From an uncultured Prevotella sp. (GTDB lineage: Bacteria; Bacteroidota; Bacteroidia; Bacteroidales; Bacteroidaceae), in NCBI GenBank assembly GCA_947170265.1, contig CAMVSV010000002.1:51370-115369 (forward strand): a stretch of DNA of 64,000 nucleotides, read 5' to 3'. The notes beneath the pieces are model-generated. The model was not told the origin of the DNA and made no database searches. It was given only the letters and a program-made list of their open reading frames with translations. Made by a program: the position numbers and the translations under genes. Shown here piece by piece: positions 1 to 7,450 of this stretch (within the stretch, counting starts at the first letter, position 1; each line of letters opens with the position of its first letter).

Positions 1-2501
1 CACAGCTCATGCGTCTCTGCGGCACCGCCGTGAAAATGGACTACGGTCCACAGTCAGGAGCATTCACCTTCGACGTGGCTGGTGCCATGCGCAAATATTT
101 CGGATATGCATCAACCACAACCTATGTGGAGCGTAAGGACTACACCTCTGCCGAATGGGAAAAGCTCATCTTCGACGAGGTCGCTTCCAACCGACCGGTG
201 GTTTACGGCGGTGAGTCAACAGGCGGAGGACATTCCTTCGTCATCGACGGTTACGACGGCAACGGACTCTTCAGCATCAACTGGGGATGGGGCGGCAACA
301 GCAACGGCTACTTCGTGCTTGACATCTGCAACCCAGGCGACAACAGCGGTGTGGGAGCAAGCACCACCACCGACGGCTACTCCATGAAACAGGATGCCAT
401 CATCGGTGCCGTGCCCGCCCAGGGAGGCGAGACGAGTGCCGTGTGTCTCTCTGCCGAGATAACAGATACCCAATACAACTATGTTGGAGTGACCTTCTTC
501 AACTTGACAGGCAATACCGGCACATTTGAAATGGGCATAGCCTACCTCGATGCAAGCGGCAACCCCGTGCTCATAGGCAGCAGTGAAGAACGCACCCTCC
601 AGTCATACACAATATCAAACAATGGCTCCGGCGCATCTCATGGCAATTACTTCCAAGTGACAGGGCTGTCTGCCGGCACCTACACCATCGTACCGGTGAG
701 CAGGGTGAAGGGCAGCGACACATGGGTAATCAGCGGATCACACCGCATATATGTGGAGGCACAGGTCAACTCACAGGGCTCCGCAACACTCACCCTCGTA
801 AAGCCCGAGATCGACCTCACAGCCTCCGGCTTCAGCTTCACGGGAACAAAGACTGCCAACCTTGAGCAGCCCTTCACCGTTAACGTGACAAACAGCGGCG
901 ATGAGTTCTACGGCACCATCACCTGCCGAGCCAGCCAAGACAGCGCCATGCCCTCTACCATAGCGTCGAAGACGGGAGCAACCATAGCCACCAACGCCTC
1001 AAAGCAACTGGAGTTCACCTTCACTCCCACGCAGCAGGGCACATGGAACGTGTGGATTGCCGACGAAGACGACAACATCTTTGGAAAAACCACCGTGGTT
1101 ATAGACGAGGAGTTCGTAATGGAGAAAAACCTCGAGGTGAGCGAAACTGTGCTCAACAGCAATATCAAGAAAAGCAGCAGCACATACAAGACCCTCGGCG
1201 ACAATCTCAACTTCACGCTGACCGTGACAAACAACAGCGCCAACCGCTTCTATGGGAAAATCTCTGCAGTGCTCTGGCTCAGCGGTTCGTCAGACTATAT
1301 GGAGTCGAAGTTCACGGTAGATGTTCCCGGCAACTCCAGCGTGGAGAAGCAGGTGAAGTTCGGAGGACTGTCATACGGCGCAAACTACTATCTCAACTTC
1401 TACTACGACAAAGAGACCTCATCCTTTGACGTAGGTTCCTACCACTACATACCCACACAAGGCATCACCCTGTGGGACAGCCAGGGAGAGAAAACCGAGC
1501 AGTTTGCCGAGGATGCCACGATAGTCATTCCCGAGAATGCCGTGGCTGCCAACGTGGAAGGGCTCACAGGCAAGACCATCACACCCAACTCCAATCCCAA
1601 CACCTTATATTATATATCCGACCTGAACAATGTTCCCTCCGGACTTGAGGGCAGGAACCTCGTGGAAGACATCGTTGCCGAGAACATCACCATAACCGAC
1701 GGCTACGACTTCTATGTGCCTTCCGACCTGCTTGTGGAACATATTTCCTATACCCGCACGCCACAGATAGGTACCAACGGCGAAGGCGGCTGGGAAACCA
1801 TTGCCCTGCCCTTCGACGTCACTTCAGTGAAGCAAGGCGAGAACAGCCTCGAGTGGTTCAAGGCAAGAACAGAGCAGGACAAGAACTTCTGGCTCATGGA
1901 GTTCAAGAATGATGACAACGGCACGGTGGTGTTTGACTATGCCCAGCAGATGAGCGCCAACACACCGTATATCATTGCCGTGCCTGATAACACATGGGGC
2001 GAGGAATGGAACCTCATTGGCAAAGCCATCACCTTCTACGGCACTGACGTGGAGCTCACCAGGACAAGTACCATGATGAGCGACAACGGCAACCGCTTCA
2101 TATTCTGTGGAGAGACCGTTGCCACCGACATACCTTATTATGTAGGTAACTACTTCTATTGCCTCAACAATGAAGGCACACGCTTCGCACTCACACAGGA
2201 TGCATTTACCCTGCAACCTTTCCGCGCCCTGTTCTGTTCAGACGAAGAGGCCGGAGCGAAGCCCGAGATGCTCACCATAGCGTTTGACAACGACAAGCAG
2301 GAAAGCCAGGACACAGATACCGACGGTGCCTCGGTGGTGACGGCCATTGCCGTGCCGTTTGTCAGCGAGGGACATACCGTGAACATCTACAGCATGAGCG
2401 GTGTGAAGGTGGCGCAGACCACCGTTCGCAACGGCAGGATAGACTTCAGCCGTCTGCCCCAAGGTGTTTATATTGTTAATGGAAAGAAATATATTAAATA
2501 A
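1..2501 (+). CDS. C10 family cysteine peptidase (streptopain-like), 5' end outside the window
   Basis: Secreted papain-fold peptidase of the SpeB/streptopain family, cut by the left window edge; the frame is open through base 1, so the ATG at 9 is internal. Visible at the start is the conserved CG-x-A-x-x-MDYG stretch, then GGHSFVIDGYDGNG and INWGWGG, which carry the catalytic His (about residue 75 counted from base 9) and the NWGW loop. The catalytic Cys must lie upstream. The peptidase part ends near residue 130. It is followed by several hundred residues of beta-rich, Ig-like modules and a C-terminal tail (GVYIVNGKKYIK) like those of Bacteroidetes T9SS-type cargo. That would fit export followed by cell-surface anchoring or release. 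A small acidic peptide gene follows four bases later. Family call is firm; substrate unknown. Confidence 0.88.
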   Translation, partial: QLMRLCGTAVKMDYGPQSGAFTFDVAGAMRKYFGYASTTTYVERKDYTSAEWEKLIFDEVASNRPVVYGGESTGGGHSFVIDGYDGNGLFSINWGWGGNSNGYFVLDICNPGDNSGVGASTTTDGYSMKQDAIIGAVPAQGGETSAVCLSAEITDTQYNYVGVTFFNLTGNTGTFEMGIAYLDASGNPVLIGSSEERTLQSYTISNNGSGASHGNYFQVTGLSAGTYTIVPVSRVKGSDTWVISGSHRIYVEAQVNSQGSATLTLVKPEIDLTASGFSFTGTKTANLEQPFTVNVTNSGDEFYGTITCRASQDSAMPSTIASKTGATIATNASKQLEFTFTPTQQGTWNVWIADEDDNIFGKTTVVIDEEFVMEKNLEVSETVLNSNIKKSSSTYKTLGDNLNFTLTVTNNSANRFYGKISAVLWLSGSSDYMESKFTVDVPGNSSVEKQVKFGGLSYGANYYLNFYYDKETSSFDVGSYHYIPTQGITLWDSQGEKTEQFAEDATIVIPENAVAANVEGLTGKTITPNSNPNTLYYISDLNNVPSGLEGRNLVEDIVAENITITDGYDFYVPSDLLVEHISYTRTPQIGTNGEGGWETIALPFDVTSVKQGENSLEWFKARTEQDKNFWLMEFKNDDNGTVVFDYAQQMSANTPYIIAVPDNTWGEEWNLIGKAITFYGTDVELTRTSTMMSDNGNRFIFCGETVATDIPYYVGNYFYCLNNEGTRFALTQDAFTLQPFRALFCSDEEAGAKPEMLTIAFDNDKQESQDTDTDGASVVTAIAVPFVSEGHTVNIYSMSGVKVAQTTVRNGRIDFSRLPQGVYIVNGKKYIK

Positions 2502-2504
2502 GGT

Positions 2505-2678
2505 ATGAAAGATATGAAACGAAGATATATCACTCCTACAGTGAAGATAAAGGACACCATCACCGAAGCTCTCATGGGACCGGGCGGAAGCATCACACCG
2601 CCCTCGGTGGGTGCCAAGGAGATGGACGGCTACGATGAGGAGCCCATTGTCATACACCACAACGTATGGGACGAATAA
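2505..2678 (+). CDS. small acidic peptide with C-terminal VWDE
   Basis: 57 codons starting ATG, three bases after the stop of the C10 peptidase gene, so probably co-transcribed. The N-terminus is basic (MKDMKRRYITP), the middle is Gly/Pro-rich (GPGGSITPP), then an acidic part (DGYDEEP), and it ends HHNVWDE. The gene at 19182 has the same build: basic start with Y-x-x-P, Gly-rich middle, acidic part, terminal LWDE. It also follows a secreted protein. No signal peptide or membrane segment is visible. Function unknown; a processed peptide, a chaperone-like partner of the exported neighbour, or a RiPP-like precursor are all only guesses. A strong terminator follows. Confidence 0.7.
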   Translation: MKDMKRRYITPTVKIKDTITEALMGPGGSITPPSVGAKEMDGYDEEPIVIHHNVWDE

Positions 2679-2730
2679 AGAAAACATTCACGCCCAACGG
2701 ATGAATAACCAAGCTATTGGTACACAATGA

Positions 2731-2765
2731 AAAAGACCGCCTGCAATAGTTGCAGGCGGTCTTTT
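2731..2765. terminator. bidirectional intrinsic terminator
   Basis: A 16-bp perfect stem (2731-2746 with 2750-2765) with a 3-base loop, flanked by A runs on the left and T runs on the right. It serves the plus-strand peptidase/peptide transcript and the converging cmk transcript. Confidence 0.9.
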
Positions 2766-2786
2766 TCATTATCTGTCTGGCACAGC

Positions 2787-3473
2787 TCACAAGCCGGCTC
2801 TTTCCTTCCATTTCTCCATGAGCCACTGCTGCTGCTCGGCAATGGTCATGTGGCTGTTGTCGAGCTCTATGGCATCGTCGGCTTTCCTCAGCGGCGAGGT
2901 CTCACGGTGGGAGTCCATATAGTCGCGCTCTTCCACGTTGCGCAGAATCTCGTCGTAGTCGGCGGGCATGCCCTTGCCGAGCAGCTCCTTGTAGCGGCGC
3001 TGGGCGCGTACCTCGGCGCTGGCAGTGACGAATATCTTCAGCTCTGCATCGGGAAACACCACCGTACCTATGTCTCTTCCGTCCATGACAATACCTCCGG
3101 TGCTGCCCATCTTCCGTTGCTGCTCCACGAGCTTCTCTCTCACGAAGGGCAGTGCGGCAATGGGACTCACATGACCCGACACCTCCATGGTTCTTATCTC
3201 CCTCTCCACATTCTCAGCGTTGAGGAAGGTCTGCGTCGTTCCGTCTATTAGCTGCTGGTCAATGTCTATCTCAGGCAGCAGCTCCTGCAGCTTCCCGGCA
3301 TCTGGAGTGCCGTCGCTTTGGAACAGGTCGTGGCGCATGGCGAAGAGGGTCACCGCCCTATACATCGCCCCAGTGTCTACATATACATATCCTATCTCCT
3401 TGGCAAGCATCTTTGCCATGGTGCTCTTGCCGCACGAGGAGTGTCCGTCAATGGCTATCGTAATCTTTTTCAT
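2787..3473 (-). CDS. cmk: (d)CMP kinase
   Basis: Phosphorylates CMP and dCMP with ATP in the cytoplasm for nucleotide recycling. The 228-residue length is normal for the family. The P-loop GHSSCGKST lies at residues 10-18, followed by DTGAMYRAV at about 33-41 and the [13 protein letters not shown] stretch that helps bind the CMP base. It lies 28 bases downstream of porQ on the same strand, an order I know from other Bacteroidales. Transcription ends at the hairpin at 2731-2765. Confidence 0.95.
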   Translation of the reverse strand: MKKITIAIDGHSSCGKSTMAKMLAKEIGYVYVDTGAMYRAVTLFAMRHDLFQSDGTPDAGKLQELLPEIDIDQQLIDGTTQTFLNAENVEREIRTMEVSGHVSPIAALPFVREKLVEQQRKMGSTGGIVMDGRDIGTVVFPDAELKIFVTASAEVRAQRRYKELLGKGMPADYDEILRNVEERDYMDSHRETSPLRKADDAIELDNSHMTIAEQQQWLMEKWKERAGL

Positions 3474-3501
3474 CTGCTATCTTAATGTCTTTTGTTCTTT
3501 T

Positions 3502-4500
3502 CTATATACATATTCCGAGGTTCACCATGATGGCGCTCGACGACACATGGTATTTGCCGTAAGCCACATTGAGCTTGAAGCGGTCGAGGTTGATGCCGGC
3601 ACCAAGGGTGAGTCCGGCACCGTGGCTGCTCTCGTCGTCGGTGCCGCTCTGCGTCTTCATCTCGTCGGCACGTCGGAAATTATATCCTGCTCCAATCCAT
3701 ATCTGCTGCGAGAGCAGTATGTCGGCACCAAGGCTCAGGTGGTTTATGAAACGGTAGTCATAGTGGGTGAGGTCGGTGAGTGTTGCCGACAGTCTAACAG
3801 GCAATACCTCGAAGGTCTTGCTCACTCCCACCTGCAGGTCGAAAGGCATCTTGCCATAGTCATCGTCATAGGCTTTCACCTGACCGCCAAGGTTCTTTGC
3901 CACAGCCGACACCGACCATTCGCGCTCCGGATCGTAGTAGTTCAGTCCGAGGTCCACTCCCATGGCTATGCTGTTGTAGCTTCCGAGATACGATGTTATG
4001 AACTTTGCGGTAATGCCGCCCACGAAATTCTTTCCAAGCTGGTATGCAAGGGTGGCGTTCAGGGCTATCTCGCTGGCAGAGAACTCTCCTGTCTGTATGT
4101 TGTTCTCGTCAACCTCCTTCATCTTTCCGTAGTTTATATACTGCACTCCGCCCTGCACGGTGGCTTTCTCCTTGAGCACCTTGGTGAAGGATGCACCACC
4201 GTAGTTCACGCCTTTCATGTAGTTCATATATGAAAGCCCGATGGTGCGGTCGCTCACCGATGCCGCCAATGCCGGGTTTGAGAGTGTCAGCGCCGCATCG
4301 TCTTCTATCAGTGTGATGTTTTCCCCACCGAGTGCGGCAGCATGGGCGCTCACCGGCAGTCTCAGGAAGTTATATTCGGTCTGGCTCTCCTGTGCCTGTG
4401 CGCCCTGAGCATACAGGGCTGCAACTATGGTGAGCAGCAGTGCCATAGCGAGTTTCTTCTTTAATATTCTATTCTGTATCTTCAGTATCACCGTTGTCAT
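3502..4500 (-). CDS. porQ: type IX secretion system protein PorQ
   Basis: Outer-membrane beta-barrel of the PorQ/PorV group, part of the T9SS machinery that handles exported C-terminal-domain proteins. An N-terminal hydrophobic segment followed by AQGAQAQES looks like a signal peptide. The mature part begins with NFLRLPVSAHAAALGG, typical of the family, and runs as alternating beta strands to the C-terminus. A start at the internal Met 19 (base 4446) is also possible and gives a more ordinary signal peptide. The C10 peptidase and GH30 proteins in this window carry tails compatible with being T9SS cargo. Call based on the N-terminal motif and synteny with cmk. Confidence 0.82.
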   Translation of the reverse strand: MTTVILKIQNRILKKKLAMALLLTIVAALYAQGAQAQESQTEYNFLRLPVSAHAAALGGENITLIEDDAALTLSNPALAASVSDRTIGLSYMNYMKGVNYGGASFTKVLKEKATVQGGVQYINYGKMKEVDENNIQTGEFSASEIALNATLAYQLGKNFVGGITAKFITSYLGSYNSIAMGVDLGLNYYDPEREWSVSAVAKNLGGQVKAYDDDYGKMPFDLQVGVSKTFEVLPVRLSATLTDLTHYDYRFINHLSLGADILLSQQIWIGAGYNFRRADEMKTQSGTDDESSHGAGLTLGAGINLDRFKLNVAYGKYHVSSSAIMVNLGICI

Positions 4501-4735
4501 TATTACGCCTTATACCATATATTATAACGCAGAAACACCAATGTTATTTCATTGGAGCTCACCATTTTCTTCGTTTCCTATTGCCGGCATGATGTTTTCA
4601 CCAACAATCCTTTCATAAAATCTGAAAACGCATGACAAACGGAAATGATAAATCAATAAGTTGACCTTTCAGATTTAAGTTTAGCGTACATTAATAATAA
4701 TATGTGTAATTGAAGAGTGAATGAAAAACTTTCAT

Positions 4736-4743
4736 TATCTTTG
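4736..4743 (+). promoter_or_regulatory. -7 element TATCTTTG before the XRE remnant
   Basis: Matches the Bacteroidetes -7 consensus TAnnTTTG, followed by CA. It lies 25 bases upstream of the XRE-like remnant and is probably its old promoter. Confidence 0.45.
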
Positions 4744-4768
4744 CAATATTAAAAACACAAAAAAGGAA

Positions 4769-4825
4769 GATATCAATCGGATAAAAGTAGTACTGGCAGA
4801 AAAGAAGCAAACCAACAAATGGTTG
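4769..4825 (+). pseudogene. remnant of an XRE/Cro-type HTH regulator (N-terminus only)
   Basis: The translation here contains INRIKVVLAEKKQTNKWL, which closely resembles the first helix region of the short XRE regulators common in Bacteroidetes. The frame then diverges within a few residues into unrelated sequence, so the recognition helix and the rest of the domain are missing. It lies in a gene-poor patch next to an IS remnant, which suggests truncation by an insertion or deletion. Recognised by eye only. Confidence 0.5.
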
Positions 4826-4941
4826 TGCAGAATGCGCCTGACAATGCCATATTTGATGACATGGAGACTTCCGCTTTTTATCACCACAAAAAATATTTCT
4901 GAAAATAGTTGAGAATGCTTGGCGATGTCGAAAGAATCGCA

Positions 4942-4949
4942 TACTTTTG
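4942..4949 (+). promoter_or_regulatory. -7 element TACTTTTG for the 5105 gene
   Basis: Consensus TAnnTTTG followed by CA, about 155 bases upstream of the 5105 start. A transcript from here would contain a 15-codon open frame (4961-5008) and the paired element at 5007-5089 as its leader. Confidence 0.5.
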
Positions 4950-5006
4950 CAGTAGAATTGATGGGATTACAAGATGACATAGCAAAGAATCTGCTCTCTG
5001 AAGCAT

Positions 5007-5089
5007 AGTGTAACAGTCGGGGTGAAAACCTTGTAAACATCGGTCTGAAAAGACTGGTGAATGAGCGTTCTTTATAATATTGTTACACT
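5007..5089 (+). ncRNA. candidate structured leader RNA (three-way junction)
   Basis: AGTGTAACA at 5007-5015 pairs perfectly with TGTTACACT at 5081-5089. Inside are two short hairpins, both closed by GAAA tetraloops: about 5020-5031 (GGGT-GAAA-ACCT) and 5041-5056 (CGGTCT-GAAA-AGACTG). The element ends 15 bases before the 5105 start codon. A 15-codon frame stops (TAG, 5006-5008) exactly where the outer stem begins. It may be a cis-regulatory leader; I do not recognise it as a known class. Confidence 0.4.
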
Positions 5090-5104
5090 TAATTCATTCA
5101 AATT

Positions 5105-5773
5105 ATGAGAAGAAGAATTCCTTATCGGGTATGCAGATGCTTACCCAATGGTGTTGTGCCCCATCTTGAAGCTCGTCTGCTCAAAGACTTGGTAAATCGG
5201 GAAATCCACCCTATCCGATGCGCTGAGAGTTGCAAGCAAAAGTTCCAAAAGGCCATGTATCTCGGTGACCTCTGTGCTGAAACGGGTCATTTTTGGTGGG
5301 CTATGAAAATATGGAGATTTGCAGCAGGGCTTATTGAAGACAAGGACTATGATGACTGGCTTTATGTCTGGTTTGACAACAACAGAGTAAGGCTCAGGGA
5401 TGTCATTTCAGAAACGGAATGCGAATTGCTATACCGCCGATGCAGCCAACTCTGGCGAGCCCTTGGGCATCCTGAATACGACTGGTGGGATGACAGGGTT
5501 GAGTACCTGACAAGCATATACAACGGCACTACTTATTATTATCTGTATGCCGAGAAGTTCAGTGAATACTACGATGAACCGATAGGCAAATGGGAAGATG
5601 ATATGGAGAAAGCCGAAGCTGAGCAGGTCACCCAACAGATTTTCAGAGACGGACAAGGTGATAACCTTCCTCCTTGCTCTCAAGACTTTACGGACTACTG
5701 GCATGACGGTCCTCATATGGAGGATTTTTCGTGGCTCACCTACAAGCATGGTCAACAGCAGAAATACTGTTGA
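5105..5773 (+). CDS. hypothetical protein, 222 aa, acidic and Trp/Tyr-rich
   Basis: I do not recognise this protein. It starts with a basic stretch (MRRRIPYRVCRC), has no signal peptide or membrane segment, and is rich in Trp, Tyr and acidic residues, for example GHFWWAMKIW, EYDWWDDRVEY and TTYYYLYAEKFSEYYD. The residues around 55-75 could form one or two TPR-like helices (KAMYLGDLCAETGHFWWAMK), but this is weak. It stands alone between a truncated regulator and a truncated ISL3 transposase, behind its own promoter-like site and a structured leader. This suggests an acquired accessory gene. Confidence 0.6.
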   Translation: MRRRIPYRVCRCLPNGVVPHLEARLLKDLVNREIHPIRCAESCKQKFQKAMYLGDLCAETGHFWWAMKIWRFAAGLIEDKDYDDWLYVWFDNNRVRLRDVISETECELLYRRCSQLWRALGHPEYDWWDDRVEYLTSIYNGTTYYYLYAEKFSEYYDEPIGKWEDDMEKAEAEQVTQQIFRDGQGDNLPPCSQDFTDYWHDGPHMEDFSWLTYKHGQQQKYC

Positions 5774-5929
5774 CCTTGCTTCATTTAGGAGACTTCCGCA
5801 ATGCGGACAGACGCATCTTTGGGGAACGATTGTTTTGAGGTGAAGGAAAATCGCATTACCTTTGTACTCGGTACTGGCATAGGAGTAGCCCTGAACACCG
5901 TATGCCTGATATAATAAGCTGCCGTTCAT
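5774..5929 (-). pseudogene. ISL3-family transposase, N-terminal fragment
   Basis: Reading from 5929 on the minus strand gives MNGSLLYQAYGVQGYSYAST and, shortly after, CVCPHCGS. This matches the N-terminus and zinc-ribbon of ISL3-type transposases (start, LxYxAxGxxGYxY, then CxxCG). After about 50 residues the similarity ends at the 3' end of the 5105 gene, so the catalytic domain is lost. A TATCTTTG -7 site remains upstream (minus strand, 5952-5959). It marks an old insertion in this accessory patch. Confidence 0.65.
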
Positions 5930-6114
5930 ATCTGGTATGGTTGGGGAACCACAAAGATAATGAATTGGCGGCTTTTTCTATACTACTATATAAACTTGCC
6001 AACGCAATTCGGGGATGAACCAGAAAATAGACCCCAATAACGCAAAAACGTGTAAAATTTCAAATCCGTGAAACAGTTAACAAATGTGAACGGAAAATAT
6101 TCTCCGCACAGTGA

Positions 6115-6348
6115 GAAAACGAAAGTGCCACTTTCGCGTTACGAAAGAGGCTCTTTTACCTTCCAAAAGAGGCTCTTTTGCACGCTAAAAGAGGCTCTTT
6201 TAAAATACCCCTTTCAACCATTTGATTTCCAATGAGTTATAGAGGCAGATTTCTGAGCCTTTTACTGCTCTAAAATGTTAAAGAAGTGGTTCAATATTTT
6301 ACATCCTTTTACATTTATTCACAAAATGTTTCACGGAATTTTTGGGAG
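6115..6348 (+). repeat. ~233-bp dispersed element, copy 1 (inverse of 63768-64000)
   Basis: The stretch from GAAAACGAAAGTGCC to about 6348 recurs as reverse complement at the right end of the window with high identity. Its left third holds four short inverted repeats in a row, of the type AAAAGAGGCTCTTTT and CGAAAGTGCCACTTTCG, about 25 bases apart. The rest is AT-rich and contains TTTTACATCCTTTTACATTT. The 5930-6497 gap holds this element and nothing else I recognise. Confidence 0.8.
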
Positions 6349-6497
6349 AAAACTACGTTGCGATCAACCTCCCATATCACTGCGTCATAAGTCTTGTAAT
6401 CCAATTGGGGCATATCTGCCATTCTTTTCAGTTGGTGGCTAATTGCCAATCTTCAAAATCATTTCGGCAGAATACCCATGATTTGCGCTTTTTTTAT

Positions 6498-6505
6498 TAC
6501 TTTTG
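6498..6505 (+). promoter_or_regulatory. -7 element TACTTTTG upstream of the RNR-tail-like gene
   Basis: TAnnTTTG followed by CA, 25 bases before the ATG at 6531. No clear TTTG at the -33 spacing. Confidence 0.5.
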
Positions 6506-6530
6506 CAAGTGAATTCGAATTCATCAAGCT

Positions 6531-7040
6531 ATGGACAACAGTAAAGTGACCCCTATTGAGCGACCTGCCGTGGTGGAGGTACGCCCCAAGGAGCTGGAAT
6601 GCGACGTGGTGAGGTTTCAGAACAACAAGGAGAAATGGGTGGCATTCGTGGGACTGCTCAACGGCAGACCCTATGAAATCTTCACCGGCCTGCAGGACGA
6701 CGAGGAAGGCATAGTGCTCCCCAAGACGGTGCTTTCCGGAAAAATCATCAAGCAGACCAACGACGACGGCACCCACCGCTACGACTTCCAGTTTGTGAAC
6801 AAACGCGGCTACAAGACCACGGTGGAGGGCTTGAGCGAGAAATTCAACCCAGAATACTGGAACTATGCCAAGCTCATCTCCGGCGTGCTGCGCTACGGCA
6901 TGCCCATAGAGCATGTGATAAAGCTCGTGGCATCGCTCTCGCTCAAGGACGAAAGCATAAACACATGGAAGACAGGCGTGGAGCGAGCACTGAAGAAATA
7001 CCTGCCGGGCGACTCAGCCTACAGTGACCTGCTGCCCTGA
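6531..7040 (+). CDS. stand-alone protein resembling the C-terminal tail of B12-dependent ribonucleotide reductase
   Basis: 169 residues. Stretches such as VRFQNNKEKWVAFVGLLNG, YEIFTGLQDDEEGIVLP, RYDFQFVNKRGYKTTVEGLS and FNPEYWNYAKLISGVLRYG closely resemble what I recall of the extreme C-terminus of Bacteroidetes adenosylcobalamin-dependent (class II) ribonucleotide reductases. No catalytic barrel, active-site cysteines or B12-binding part is present, and nothing upstream encodes them. The gene has its own promoter-like site and a clean start, so it looks like a free-standing regulatory or accessory domain rather than debris. Next gene folB begins 21 bases downstream. The homology is from memory and was not searched. 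Confidence 0.55.
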   Translation: MDNSKVTPIERPAVVEVRPKELECDVVRFQNNKEKWVAFVGLLNGRPYEIFTGLQDDEEGIVLPKTVLSGKIIKQTNDDGTHRYDFQFVNKRGYKTTVEGLSEKFNPEYWNYAKLISGVLRYGMPIEHVIKLVASLSLKDESINTWKTGVERALKKYLPGDSAYSDLLP

Positions 7041-7061
7041 CCACAAAGCAGAGACAACGCC

Positions 7062-7430
7062 ATGCAGCTCACCCAGGGATACATATACATAAAGGACATG
7101 CACTTCTGGTCACACCACGGAGTGATGCCACAGGAACGCACCGTGGGAGGCGACTACACGGTGACGCTGCGCATATACTGCCCATTGGAGAAAGCCATGG
7201 CGAGCGACGACGTGGCACACACCGTGAACTATGCCGAGGTGTATGACACGGTGAAAACACAGATGTCCACTCCCTCCAACCTGCTCGAACATGCCGCGGC
7301 ACGCATAGCACAGGCACTGTTCTCACGCTTCAGCACCATCACTTCCATAAGCATTGACCTGAGGAAGACCAACCCACCCATGGGAGCCTGCTGCGACGGA
7401 GCCGGGGTGATGCTCAGCTTCCAAAGATAA
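7062..7430 (+). CDS. folB: dihydroneopterin aldolase
   Basis: Cleaves 7,8-dihydroneopterin to 6-hydroxymethyl-dihydropterin in folate synthesis. The 122-residue length is standard. Conserved features are FWSHHGVMPQE near the N-terminus, NYAEVYD (substrate-binding region), LLEHAAARI and the LRKTNPP segment with the catalytic Lys. The next enzyme of the pathway, FolK, is encoded at 42740 on the other strand, so the pathway is scattered. Sits between the RNR-tail-like gene and the amidase, spaced about 20 bases on each side, so probably one transcript. Confidence 0.93.
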   Translation: MQLTQGYIYIKDMHFWSHHGVMPQERTVGGDYTVTLRIYCPLEKAMASDDVAHTVNYAEVYDTVKTQMSTPSNLLEHAAARIAQALFSRFSTITSISIDLRKTNPPMGACCDGAGVMLSFQR

Positions 7431-7450
7431 CAACCTTTTCAATTCAAGCA

